A stretch of 64,000 nt of DNA from Brevibacillus porteri. Its GTDB lineage: Bacteria; Bacillota; Bacilli; Brevibacillales; Brevibacillaceae. The DNA lies in NCBI RefSeq assembly GCF_003013475.1, contig NZ_PXZO01000019.1, forward strand, positions 1-64,000, read 5' to 3'. Below are positions 53,270-62,276 of the stretch, piece after piece (position 1 is the first letter of the stretch; each line of letters opens with the position of its first letter). Below the pieces are notes generated by a model that searched no databases, was not told the origin of the DNA, and saw only the letters and a list, made by a program, of their open reading frames with translations. The translations under genes and the position numbers were made by a program.

Positions 53270-55336
53270 ATGAAAATTATGGAAGACAAACTACCGTATC
53301 ATTATACTGCTCAGTTATATATAAATTCTGAGCCAAAGAATGGCATGCCCCTGCATGAGTATGGAGATAGATTTCTTAGGCTTTATTATGACCGTTGCGG
53401 AATAAAAATTGATGAAAAAGATTTTCAAGAGTTGTTGAAAGCTTTTATAAGTCTAGCTACTAAAGAGGAAATTTTACCACATATATACGCTCAAAAAGAT
53501 GTCGACTTATTCGAAAAAGCGAAAAAGTACTATTCACCTTTGCTAGACATATTAAAAAATGCCTATCCGGTTTTGGATGGTGAAGAAATTGTTAATCAGT
53601 ATTTGTCCGTTCTAAAGTCTGATTTTTATGGTTGTGACGGTAAATCCGTAGTTTATGTCCGTGAAACCAATGTTATGTTGATTTATTTCATTTTACCGTT
53701 TATAAAATACGATATAAAAACTGGCTTTCCAAGTGTGGAGAGCCTTGGTGAGTCCAATGATCATAAACTAGATCAATTTAAGCTGTCAGGCTCGGGGGAA
53801 GAATTCTGTGAAATCTTCGGAGATTTCGCACAGACCTTTGCTTTTGCTATACCGGCTCCATGGGGAGTAGCAGCCTCTGCTTTACTTGGAGTAATTTTCA
53901 GGGCTGCATTTGGAGGGACTTCCTCTTCATCAGAAGACATATCTAAACTGATCGATAGTTCTACAAATGAAATAAAAAACTATATTAATCAATTGAAAAA
54001 AGAAGATATTCAACGGGATATATTAGCCTTCTTTGATTCGTACAAAAAACAGGTTAACAAATATAAAGATCAAGAATTGGATGATGCAACAATCAACATC
54101 TTGAAACAAGATGTTATACCGCATCTTCAACAGAATGTATCCTATGAGCACGGCACACTTTTAAATGATTTATACCAGATAACTGCCTCCGAATTTCTTG
54201 ATACAAGTAGCTGGATTAACAGAGAATATGATTCAGGCCTGCAAATTACCCTTATCAACCTCACTGCTATTGCATTAACCTTGCAATTGACGGCACATCT
54301 CTCAGTACAGCTGGCATCCAAATTTAGACCGGAGTCAACATGCATAAGTCTTGCAGCTGATACAGATTATCAGACTTACACTTCTTTGTGGATAGATTCT
54401 GTGAAGACATTGAATCAATTCATAAATGGTTATGAAAATCCAGATGATGATGAAAAAAACGCAAGGAGATTTACCCTCGACTTTATTTGTGAACTATTAA
54501 AGCAGAACAGGCCTGATAACAATTTAAATAATAAGGATTATGTCTATTTACTTAATAATTTTGGAAAGTTTGATCTCAGTAATTATGCTGAAAAGTATGG
54601 ATGGGCCAATGCGGTAGAAAGATTGATTCTTCATAGGCAGGTAGCCAGACTGTTACTTTTGACGCCTGTTACCTTTTATGATTGTACAAATTTGAAAGAT
54701 ACTCCGGGCAGTGAATATCCTAGTTCAATAAAATATGACGAAGGAAACGAGTACACGGATAATTCTGTAAAACCACCGGAAACATTTATGTTTAGCGATA
54801 AAGTATGGGCTACGGGCTGTTGTGATCAAAATGTCCATAGAGAGAGTCATAGAGATCAGGCTGTAACTCATTTTGTTGCCAGGGTAGAATTTTACAAAAA
54901 ACAGTTCTTGAATGAAACCTACAAAAACGATTTAGCAAACCTTTCTTCATTAAGGAAACAAATGGAGCTATTAATGTCACGCCTTCCTCCTGACAGTTTG
55001 CCTAACCATATCGTGATCCCGGAAAAATGGGAAGCCACAGCAGAAAAAGACACACCTTGGAAGACAGCCGTAAAAGTCCGTTATGCTCTGTGCTTCGTCA
55101 GTAAGAATGGCCCGTCCGTAAGAAGCGAGTGGACGACGTTATATGATATCAATGGAAGGTGTAAGCCGACTTTGAAGGATATTACGATACCTACTTCCAG
55201 CGAAATTATGCTCCGTCAGATATGGAGACAGTTCGTATACCCAGATCAAGGGGAACCAACACATTTTGGTTTACCAAAAATCGTAAAGGTGCTGGATGAT
55301 AATTCCATATCAAGGTGGGTTGATGATACAAATTAA
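53270..55336 (+). CDS. Unrecognised 688-residue protein with Cry-like helical region
   Basis: The protein has no signal peptide and no family I can name. Residues 185-215 are a hydrophobic/amphipathic stretch (FAQTFAFAIPAPWGVAASAL), followed by charged helices with ISKLIDSSTNEIKNYI and another long amphipathic helix at 324-352 (INLTAIALTLQLTAHLSVQL). This order resembles the pore-forming helical bundle of insecticidal delta-endotoxins. The C-terminal 120 residues look beta-rich (AVKVRYALCFVSKNGPSVRS). Toxin function is an inference. AGGAG precedes the ATG. A 60-base sample at 53401 has only 15 G/C. Confidence 0.8.
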   Translation: MKIMEDKLPYHYTAQLYINSEPKNGMPLHEYGDRFLRLYYDRCGIKIDEKDFQELLKAFISLATKEEILPHIYAQKDVDLFEKAKKYYSPLLDILKNAYPVLDGEEIVNQYLSVLKSDFYGCDGKSVVYVRETNVMLIYFILPFIKYDIKTGFPSVESLGESNDHKLDQFKLSGSGEEFCEIFGDFAQTFAFAIPAPWGVAASALLGVIFRAAFGGTSSSSEDISKLIDSSTNEIKNYINQLKKEDIQRDILAFFDSYKKQVNKYKDQELDDATINILKQDVIPHLQQNVSYEHGTLLNDLYQITASEFLDTSSWINREYDSGLQITLINLTAIALTLQLTAHLSVQLASKFRPESTCISLAADTDYQTYTSLWIDSVKTLNQFINGYENPDDDEKNARRFTLDFICELLKQNRPDNNLNNKDYVYLLNNFGKFDLSNYAEKYGWANAVERLILHRQVARLLLLTPVTFYDCTNLKDTPGSEYPSSIKYDEGNEYTDNSVKPPETFMFSDKVWATGCCDQNVHRESHRDQAVTHFVARVEFYKKQFLNETYKNDLANLSSLRKQMELLMSRLPPDSLPNHIVIPEKWEATAEKDTPWKTAVKVRYALCFVSKNGPSVRSEWTTLYDINGRCKPTLKDITIPTSSEIMLRQIWRQFVYPDQGEPTHFGLPKIVKVLDDNSISRWVDDTN

Positions 55337-55402
55337 AAATTCCGTTCGTCAAAGGCTAAGGAATTTCCGAGAATAGAATAAGTTACCATGTAGAAGAAAA
55401 TG

Positions 55403-55521
55403 GGGCTGTCTCAAAAGTCGATTTTCCCGACAAAGAGGCGCCCCTTTTGCATTCAAACCTCATAATAAATCAACGTTTTTGATTTTCGTATGGTAACGGA
55501 TTGACCCTTTTTGGACAGCCC
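55403..55521. mobile_element. Short inverted-repeat element (MITE or IS remnant)
   Basis: A 119-base element whose left end reads GGGCTGTCTCAAAAGTC and whose right end, reversed, reads GGGCTGTCCAAAAAGGGTC. Such GGGCTGTC ends are common in IS families of Bacillales. It contains no transposase. No clear target duplication is visible. It marks the right border of the AT-rich island. Confidence 0.65.
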
Positions 55522-55537
55522 TTTATCTCTTTGTTGT

Positions 55538-55840
55538 TTACAGCATTTTCACGACAGCATCTCGACCAGTCATACCAGCCGTAATCCCCTTCTGTTCCGC
55601 CGTCGTCGTCACAGACTCCAGTGGCGCATCCAGCAATTCCTGTATGGTCTTGACCCCTACCGCACGACCAGCAAGAATTTCTCTCGCTGCTAATCGTTCG
55701 TTCAAGAGCCCCACATCCAGCGCTCCACACATGATGTAGCCATGATCGGTCGTTACAGCCAATAGCGTCGTCTTGGGCAAACGAACGGTGACAGCAATAG
55801 CCGTCCCCTCTGGAAAGTGGATTGGCACTACCTCGACCAT
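55538..55840 (-). CDS. yunC: YunC, DUF1805 protein
   Basis: A 100-residue YunC-family protein (FPEGTAIAVTVRLPKTTLLAV, then DHGYIMCGALDVGLLNERL). Function is unknown. The ATG at 55840 follows AAGGAGG by seven bases. It resumes the yunC-yunD-yunE-yunF order after the inserted blocks. Confidence 0.88.
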   Translation of the reverse strand: MVEVVPIHFPEGTAIAVTVRLPKTTLLAVTTDHGYIMCGALDVGLLNERLAAREILAGRAVGVKTIQELLDAPLESVTTTAEQKGITAGMTGRDAVVKML

Positions 55841-55912
55841 CAAGATTCCTCCTTTTCTCTCCTGTCTGTTGGCGTTACCATCCTATGACGCGCAGAAGAG
55901 AAATGTGAGCTC

Positions 55913-56152
55913 TTAATGCATGACGCTTGTCGGAAATTGCTCATCCTCCATCGCGACTTTTCGTTTCATGACCTCAATCATATACGTCGCGAGCATGTGA
56001 AACAGCTCTTCCTCGTCCATTTCCTCAACCAAATCCAACAAATCATCCCGAGACTGCTCCGCGAGAATGCCGACGACAACTGCTGTAATGTCCTCTTCAT
56101 CACCATTAAAATGCCCTCTGTACAGCTCGTATACTTCATCTATGAAGCGCAT
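55913..56152 (-). CDS. Small acidic DUF6154-like protein
   Basis: A 79-residue acidic helical protein (MRFIDEVYELYRGHFNGDEE, later LLDLVEEMDEEELFHML). It resembles the small DUF6154 family of Bacillales; this assignment is moderate. The ATG at 56152 has GGAGG nine bases upstream; the longer frame overlaps yunD. Function is unknown. Confidence 0.65.
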   Translation of the reverse strand: MRFIDEVYELYRGHFNGDEEDITAVVVGILAEQSRDDLLDLVEEMDEEELFHMLATYMIEVMKRKVAMEDEQFPTSVMH

Positions 56153-56199
56153 CGTTCGTCTCCTCCCGTTTTTCGATAGCATTCCCGAAAAACCGGTCT

Positions 56200-57654
56200 C
56201 TACGATTGGTTTTTTGACGTTGACGATATCTTTTCCCAACGTGGACGAAACGCATTTTGCAGCATCTGTTGATCCTTTATCGTGGTGGCGAGCACTTCAC
56301 GCAGCATCTCGGGCAAGAAAAATGTAACCTCACTGCCGAGCAGCAAATCGGGAAACATGCGATTGTACATAAACATGTCGATCGTCCCGACTCGATACAG
56401 ACGCTCGCGATCAAGCGGTTGCCCGTTGACTTCAATCTGGATAATTTGCGGTTGGTCATCCTCACTGTAGCGAATGTACAATCCGTCTACACACATCCAG
56501 CCTTCTATTTTGCCGCGAAAACCGTACCCTCGCAGCTCCCGATGAACCATTTCCGGTTGAATCGCTTGCTCCAGAACAGTGGTGAGCTGCTCGCCTGTAA
56601 TCGTGACCGCACAGGCATTGATCGGGTGAGGAATACTGTGCAGCAAATCGGCAAAGGACAAGCTACCCCGCGGCAAATCAGCAAGTAACAGCCCTCCATT
56701 TGCCATGCCAATCTCAGCACCCGTCCATTTACGAATACTCGCTGCGATGAAGGAACCATAGGGGGTCTCCTCCGTCCAGCCCATGTGCATGTCTTGCTCC
56801 AATTGAACAATCGGCTGAAACAAACGATTCTCTGCCCATACTTTTTCACTCTCAATGAACTGGCTCAATGATTCGTCTGACTGGTACTGTTCTGTGTGAA
56901 AAAGCTCTGCGCGCACGTCTTTGATGCCATTATGAATCCCGTCCCAGACAAGCTCTACATGACCGACATACTCGCCAAATCGCCCCGCTTGTGTGATTAA
57001 GGTACCGCCTATACGTTCTCCATGAGGCAGCGTCCGGTGAGAGTGTCCGCCCAAAATGATATCGAGCCCATCGATTTCACTAGCCAGCAGACAATCTGTC
57101 TGATAGCCAAGATGCGATAGCAAAATGACAACATCCACAGACAAGCGCAGTGCCGCAATCTGCTCACGCAAAATCGGGATCGGTTCCTTGATCTCCCATC
57201 CCATACTTTGATAGGAAGGGCCAAAGGGTATCGTCATTCCCAAAATAGCCAACCGCAGCTCGCCTACGGTATGAATGGCGTATGGTACAGCCCAAGACGG
57301 GACAGAATTTGTTGGCGGTTCAAACAGATTGCCTGTAATGATCGCAAAACGCGCATCTGTGTACAGTTCATTCAACTTGTCTTTTGGGAGTGTGATGCCT
57401 TCGTTGTTTCCAATCGTCGCGTATTGAATCCCGCTTCTGTTCATGATCTCGACGTTACTTTTCCCAAAGCTCGCTTCCGATCGGATATCCATTCGATCCA
57501 TATGGTCTCCAATATCGACCGTCAGCACATGCTCTCCCCTGGCCTCCCACTCTTCTCGATGCTTCCTCAGGCAGGTTGCAATTCGCGGCATCGTATCAAA
57601 ATGGCTGTGCAAGTCATTCGTGTGCAAAATGTGTAAGGTACAGGTGTCAGCCAC
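56200..57654 (-). CDS. yunD: YunD, 5'-nucleotidase/UshA-type phosphoesterase
   Basis: A 484-residue protein with an N-terminal metallophosphoesterase domain (HTNDLHSHFD, DIGDHMDRMD, IGNNEG, LLSHLGYQTD, GGHSHRTLP) and a C-terminal 5'-nucleotidase domain. It lacks a signal peptide, unlike UshA, so it is probably cytoplasmic. The substrate is a nucleotide or related phosphate ester. Position between yunC and yunE matches Bacillus. Confidence 0.88.
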   Translation of the reverse strand: MADTCTLHILHTNDLHSHFDTMPRIATCLRKHREEWEARGEHVLTVDIGDHMDRMDIRSEASFGKSNVEIMNRSGIQYATIGNNEGITLPKDKLNELYTDARFAIITGNLFEPPTNSVPSWAVPYAIHTVGELRLAILGMTIPFGPSYQSMGWEIKEPIPILREQIAALRLSVDVVILLSHLGYQTDCLLASEIDGLDIILGGHSHRTLPHGERIGGTLITQAGRFGEYVGHVELVWDGIHNGIKDVRAELFHTEQYQSDESLSQFIESEKVWAENRLFQPIVQLEQDMHMGWTEETPYGSFIAASIRKWTGAEIGMANGGLLLADLPRGSLSFADLLHSIPHPINACAVTITGEQLTTVLEQAIQPEMVHRELRGYGFRGKIEGWMCVDGLYIRYSEDDQPQIIQIEVNGQPLDRERLYRVGTIDMFMYNRMFPDLLLGSEVTFFLPEMLREVLATTIKDQQMLQNAFRPRWEKISSTSKNQS

Positions 57655-57678
57655 GACTTTCCCCTCCCTCTCGTCTCA

Positions 57679-58503
57679 TTATCCAAAAATCGCTTCTCCG
57701 ATCATTTGTATGGCAATTCCCAGTATCAGAACACGCAAAAATAGCACGATGGTGCGCCCCTTCATTTTACTGGCAACAATCGCTCCGAGCTTTCCGCCCG
57801 CCCATGCTCCTGGCGCGAGCATCGCTGCATACAGCCAGTGTACGTTGTCGTGGAAGATATTCGTGATGGATCCAACCACTGCTGATAAAAAAATGACCAG
57901 CATGGATGTAGCGGTAGCAATGTGTGGCGGAAAGCGAAACAAAATGATCATGGCTGGAACCATCAGGATGCCGCCACCCACGCCAAATAGCGACGAGGTA
58001 ATCCCGACAAAGAAGGCAATCGTAATCACGGACCATTTGCTATACCCGTACACATATTCATTTCCTTCGTTGTCGATGAAGTGGCGTTGGACTTCCCACT
58101 CCATGCTGCGTGGTTTGATTTTGTCTTTGACCATCAATACGACGAACATGGAGAGCTGAAACAAGCCAAACAGCAGCGAAAAGCCCCCCACTGCTAGTAA
58201 TGTATTAAGATACACGCCCACAATAGCACCCGGCGCACTCCCGATAAAAAAGAGCAAGGCACTCTGCTTATCTACTTTATTTTGCTTGAGATAAGAAAGG
58301 GAAGAAGAAAGGGCGGTTACCGCAATCACAATCAACGAAGTCGCCGCTGCTACTTGCGGGTTCATCGATCCAGGCATGTACCAGTTTGCAAAATACAGCA
58401 GAGCAGGCACGAAAAAAATCCCACCACCCAGACCCGCGATACTGCCAATGACGCCAGCCAAGACTCCGATGATGACAAATAAGATGGCAATTACTACAAG
58501 CAT
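57679..58503 (-). CDS. yunE: YunE, TauE/SafE-family transporter
   Basis: A 274-residue membrane protein of the TauE/SafE family, with about eight helices and the repeated family motif GxGGGxxxVP (GLGGGIFFVPAL and GVGGGILMVPAM). Members export sulfite, sulfoacetate or related anions. The gene lies 24 bases downstream of yunF in the same direction, with yunD following. Confidence 0.9.
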   Translation of the reverse strand: MLVVIAILFVIIGVLAGVIGSIAGLGGGIFFVPALLYFANWYMPGSMNPQVAAATSLIVIAVTALSSSLSYLKQNKVDKQSALLFFIGSAPGAIVGVYLNTLLAVGGFSLLFGLFQLSMFVVLMVKDKIKPRSMEWEVQRHFIDNEGNEYVYGYSKWSVITIAFFVGITSSLFGVGGGILMVPAMIILFRFPPHIATATSMLVIFLSAVVGSITNIFHDNVHWLYAAMLAPGAWAGGKLGAIVASKMKGRTIVLFLRVLILGIAIQMIGEAIFG

Positions 58504-58522
58504 GAACTCCCCTTCTTTCTTG

Positions 58523-59380
58523 CTACGTGGAGAACAGGTCCATCTGACGAGGATTCAGACCAGTAGGTGCAAGGCCAAGCATCTCCGAAAACTGCTTCGC
58601 ATTCGCTGCTGCATCTCCTCCAGAGTTATTGTTGAACAAAATGCAGACTTCATCCGCTTGCCGTTCGAGCAGTCTGATGTGTTCAACCCATTCTGCAAGC
58701 TCTGTCTCACTGTATCGATATAAATAACGGACATCCCGCCAATTTTGTCCCTCTCCGGGATCTCGCCAGCCCGCTTTGTTGCGCCCATGAAAGCGAACCA
58801 ACGCCAAGGTTGGCTTCGTCACGGCAGGAACAATCGGGACCGAGCCTTTTCCCACTTGTGGCTCATCACATACAACATGTGTCGCTTCAATGTTGTGCAA
58901 GAAATCCAGTGTTCGCTCCAAATACCGTGATTCAAACCAACTTTGATGGCGAAACTCAACGGCAAACGGATACGCCTGCATGGCTTGGCGACAAGCGGTC
59001 ACATACTGGACATGCTCTCGGGTACAATCAAACCACGGCGGAAACTGAAACAGCAACGCTTTGAGCTTGCCAGCCTCCACGACCGGCTGAATGCTCTCTT
59101 CGAACTGACGAAACAATTCCCGTCTGCTTCCCGAAGCGTCCCCCCGTTGATGCCCCGTCATCCCTTGATGAGGCTTGACGATAAAGCCAAATCGTTCAGG
59201 TGTATCCTTCACCCACGATTCGTAATTTCGCTGTGGTAAAATAGCGTAAAAAGAACTATCCACCTCTACAATTGGAAAGTGGCTGGCATATACCGACAGC
59301 TTGTCTCGATTGCGTACACCTTGTACGTACAATTCGTGCTGATCGCCCCAGCCGCAAACTCCCACTTGTATCGTAGTCAT
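58523..59380 (-). CDS. yunF: YunF, DUF72 protein
   Basis: A 285-residue DUF72 protein, a TIM-barrel fold: VGVCGWGDQHELY, FPIVEVDSSFYA, VKPHQGMTGHQRG, LLFQFPPWF and RFHGRN are family blocks. The biochemical role is unknown. It is the first gene of the yunF-yunE-yunD run. Confidence 0.88.
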   Translation of the reverse strand: MTTIQVGVCGWGDQHELYVQGVRNRDKLSVYASHFPIVEVDSSFYAILPQRNYESWVKDTPERFGFIVKPHQGMTGHQRGDASGSRRELFRQFEESIQPVVEAGKLKALLFQFPPWFDCTREHVQYVTACRQAMQAYPFAVEFRHQSWFESRYLERTLDFLHNIEATHVVCDEPQVGKGSVPIVPAVTKPTLALVRFHGRNKAGWRDPGEGQNWRDVRYLYRYSETELAEWVEHIRLLERQADEVCILFNNNSGGDAAANAKQFSEMLGLAPTGLNPRQMDLFST

Positions 59381-59432
59381 CGAATGCTAACCTCCAAATC
59401 ATGGTCGAATAGAGAAGAAGGACGGAAGCCGA

Positions 59433-59939
59433 ATGAAAAATCCCGCTTGGTTGGGTGAACCCTTTGCGATTAAGGATAACAAAATATTCCTGACGAAAAA
59501 AGTAGCGAAACGCCTCCTGGCCGAAGCACAAGAGGCGTTTCCTTATGAGTATTCTGCTTTGCTCGCAGGTCGTGGAGCAACGATTACGGCCTGTGTACCG
59601 ATGCCCGTCTCACCCGACAAGCACGTGTTCGCTTGGGATGGGAAAACATTTCTTCAAGCCTTGCAGCACATCCGCAAGCACAATCTTCAATGGTTGGGGG
59701 TCTTGCATACACATCCCCATACGCCGCCAATCCCTTCTGCACGCGACATAGCTGGCTGGCATTATCCCACGCTCAGCTATTGGATTGTGGGACTCGCAAC
59801 CGAACAGCCAGAATGGCGTGTCTATCAATGGGTACAGGATGGAAGTTGCAGCTCATTTGCAGCAATCGACTACACTTTGACAGAAGTGGATTGTGACGAT
59901 GAGGAAACCAATGGTTCCTCGGCTCCAAAAAACTCTTGA
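59433..59939 (+). CDS. JAMM/MPN+ metallopeptidase
   Basis: A 168-residue JAB1/MPN/Mov34 (M67) protein. The full JAMM set is present: a Glu in PYEYSALLAG and the motif HTHPHTPPIPSARD, which fits HxH-x7-S-x2-D. Bacterial members cleave isopeptide or sulfur-carrier fusions, or release cysteine from carrier thiocarboxylates. No ThiS/MoaD gene is nearby. Its 3' end overlaps the convergent aspartokinase gene by 70 bases. Confidence 0.85.
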   Translation: MKNPAWLGEPFAIKDNKIFLTKKVAKRLLAEAQEAFPYEYSALLAGRGATITACVPMPVSPDKHVFAWDGKTFLQALQHIRKHNLQWLGVLHTHPHTPPIPSARDIAGWHYPTLSYWIVGLATEQPEWRVYQWVQDGSCSSFAAIDYTLTEVDCDDEETNGSSAPKNS

Positions 59940-61273
59940 TACAAAGCAATCACAGCACGATCTGCCTCTTCGGCTTTTACCCCAAACATCATGCTTACTT
60001 CTGATGACCCCTGATTGATCATTTCCAGATTGATTTTCGCAGCAGCCAACGCAGCTGTGGCTCTCGCTGTTGTCCCCACAGATTGACGCATGCCCTCCCC
60101 GACAATCATGACGAGTGCAAGACTATGCTGAACAGCGACATCATCAGCGAACAGCTCTCGGCGGATGCGTTCTACAATCCGCTGTTCCTTCTCTTCCGTG
60201 AGATCGCGCTCTCGCAGAATGACGGAAATGTTATCAATTCCAGATGGAGTATGCTCGTACGAAAGCTCTTCCTCCTCCAGAATTTGCAGCAGCTTGCGGC
60301 CAAAGCCAATTTCACGGTTCATTAAATACTTGCTGACGTAAATGCTGCAAAAGCCGCTATCACTTGCAATACCCGACACCCTGTTTGTAGCAGATCCTCG
60401 CTCGGCCACAATCATCGTACCAGGTGCAGACGGATTATTCGTATTCTTGATGCATACGGGTATATCTGCTTGATACGCAGGAATCAACGCTTCCTCGTGG
60501 AACACACTAAAACCGGAATAAGACAGCTCCCTCATCTCTCGGTACGTAATCTCTGTCACCTTTTTCGGATCGGCAATCAGGTTCGGATTGACCACATACA
60601 CAGAATCGACATCGGTAAAATTCTCGTAGACCTCTGCCTGAACCGCCGCAGCCAAAATCGATCCCGTAATATCCGAGCCGCCGCGCGAAAAAGTAACCAG
60701 ATCTCCGGAACGTGAATAGCCGAAGAAGCCAGGGAAAATGACAATACCCTCCCGCTCTCGCAATGTCGCCAACTTGGCATACGCTTCAGGGAGGATATGA
60801 GCATTGCTTGCTTCATCCGTAACCAGCATTCCTGCATCCTTTGGATTGATGTAGGTCGCGACCTCGCCCAAGCTCTGCAAGTAAAGAGCGACAATTTTGG
60901 CGCATGTATCCTCTCCCGCAGCTTTGACCGCATCCATGAATCTTTCCTTGGACAAGCCCGCCTTGTTTGCCAGAACCTCCCTCAGCTCCACTTCAATCGC
61001 TTCACCAATCTCGGCAGAAAGCCCGAGACCTGCCACAATCTCCTGATAGCGCAAGAATATTGCTTGTTTCGCTTCCTCTGTAGGCTCTCCAGCCAAAAAT
61101 CGCTCAGCATATGCAATTAACAAATCAGTAACCTTCGTGTCTTCCTTATGCCGTTTCCCAGGCGCCGATACAACAATGAATTGTCTGTCCCGATCCGCCA
61201 ATGCAATTTGGCATACTTTTTTTATTTGCTCGGCATTCGCCAGTGATGTTCCCCCAAATTTTGCTACCTTCAT
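59870..61273 (-). CDS. Aspartokinase (class III type)
   Basis: A 467-residue aspartate kinase that phosphorylates aspartate as the first step to lysine, threonine and methionine. The N-terminal kinase domain has KFGGTSLANAEQ and FSRGGSDITGSI; the C-terminal part holds two ACT domains for feedback control. Length and monofunctional layout resemble B. subtilis YclM. The ATG at 61273 has GGAGG eight bases upstream. No lysine riboswitch is seen. Confidence 0.9.
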   Translation of the reverse strand: MKVAKFGGTSLANAEQIKKVCQIALADRDRQFIVVSAPGKRHKEDTKVTDLLIAYAERFLAGEPTEEAKQAIFLRYQEIVAGLGLSAEIGEAIEVELREVLANKAGLSKERFMDAVKAAGEDTCAKIVALYLQSLGEVATYINPKDAGMLVTDEASNAHILPEAYAKLATLREREGIVIFPGFFGYSRSGDLVTFSRGGSDITGSILAAAVQAEVYENFTDVDSVYVVNPNLIADPKKVTEITYREMRELSYSGFSVFHEEALIPAYQADIPVCIKNTNNPSAPGTMIVAERGSATNRVSGIASDSGFCSIYVSKYLMNREIGFGRKLLQILEEEELSYEHTPSGIDNISVILRERDLTEEKEQRIVERIRRELFADDVAVQHSLALVMIVGEGMRQSVGTTARATAALAAAKINLEMINQGSSEVSMMFGVKAEEADRAVIALYQEFFGAEEPLVSSSSQSTSVKV

Positions 61274-61461
61274 GATCGATTCCTCCATCTAACTCTCACG
61301 TCTTATGCTTTTACTAGCTTAATTTATCCGCACAAAAAGAACAAGTGTCTTTTCCACAAGGACACTCAGGAATAATCATCAAGATTTGTCGCATAGTAAC
61401 GGGGAGTACATCATCATGTACAGCTACCTAGCAGGAAAGTCTCTGATAAAGAGGTGAACGA

Positions 61462-62214
61462 ATGAAAAAGCATATCCTCTTTTTCCCACTTTTGCTAGCT
61501 GTCATTCTTGCTCCTTCCTTCAGCGAGACAGCCAATGCAATCCGGGAAAAAAATCGCGAGTATTACGAAACAAGAGGAGATATCGTTTGGGAAGTGCCGA
61601 CAGAGAGCAAGGTGATTGCCCTTACCTTTGACGATGGTCCTGACCAGGTATACACTCCGCAGATTGCAGGGCTGTTGAAGCAGTATCAAGCGAAATCTAC
61701 CTTTTTTGTCGTAGGAAATCGTGTGAGCCAGTACCCGGAAATCGTCAAATCTCTCGTGAATGATCAACATGAGATTGCCAATCACACTTACAGTCATCCA
61801 GATATTCGAAAGCTGTCAGCGAATCGACTATTAGAAGAGGTGCAAAAAACGCAGGAGACGATTTATTCGGCAACAGGGGTTCGTCCCACCCTCTTTCGTC
61901 CTCCGGGAGGATATTATGACGAGAAAGTCGTCGATACAGCCAAGCAAGCCGGTTTTCTCCTGATCATGTGGTCGTGGCATCAAGACACACGTGATTGGAG
62001 CGATCCCGGTGTAAAAAAAATCGTCAACAAGGTTTTGAACAACGCACGGAATGGAGACATCGTGCTATTTCACGATTACGGAGGCAATCGCAGACAGACC
62101 GTACAAGCCCTCGAGCAAGTATTGCCTGAACTGAAAAATAGAGGGTATAAATTCGTAACGGTCAGCGAATTGTTGAGAGGATATGGACGTGCCAAGCAGG
62201 TAGACTATCCTTGA
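61462..62214 (+). CDS. Secreted polysaccharide deacetylase
   Basis: A 250-residue NodB-type deacetylase with a signal peptide (LFFPLLLAVILAPSFSETANA). Catalytic motifs are complete: TFDDGP, HTYSH, RPPGG and the later WSWHQDTRDW and LFHDYGG. It removes acetyl groups from chitin-like polymers or peptidoglycan; the substrate is not determined. GAGGTG lies close before the ATG. Confidence 0.9.
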   Translation: MKKHILFFPLLLAVILAPSFSETANAIREKNREYYETRGDIVWEVPTESKVIALTFDDGPDQVYTPQIAGLLKQYQAKSTFFVVGNRVSQYPEIVKSLVNDQHEIANHTYSHPDIRKLSANRLLEEVQKTQETIYSATGVRPTLFRPPGGYYDEKVVDTAKQAGFLLIMWSWHQDTRDWSDPGVKKIVNKVLNNARNGDIVLFHDYGGNRRQTVQALEQVLPELKNRGYKFVTVSELLRGYGRAKQVDYP

Positions 62215-62228
62215 TGTTCTTCCCACGA

Positions 62229-62260
62229 AAAAGTGCCCCTCGCTATAAAGGGGCACTTCT
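62229..62260 (-). terminator. Terminator between deacetylase and flotillin genes
   Basis: AAGTGCCCCT (62231-62240) pairs with AGGGGCACTT (62249-62258); on the minus strand TTTTTCG follows. Confidence 0.8.
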
Positions 62261-62276
62261 CCTCTGATCAGTTTGA

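Noticed and set aside
55337-55366. Terminator after the 688-residue gene
   Set aside because: AAATTCC and GGAATTT can pair, but there is no T tract, so I did not list it as a terminator.
61274-61461. Possible lysine riboswitch before aspartokinase
   Set aside because: Only about 190 bases separate the divergent genes, and I see no conserved L-box segments.
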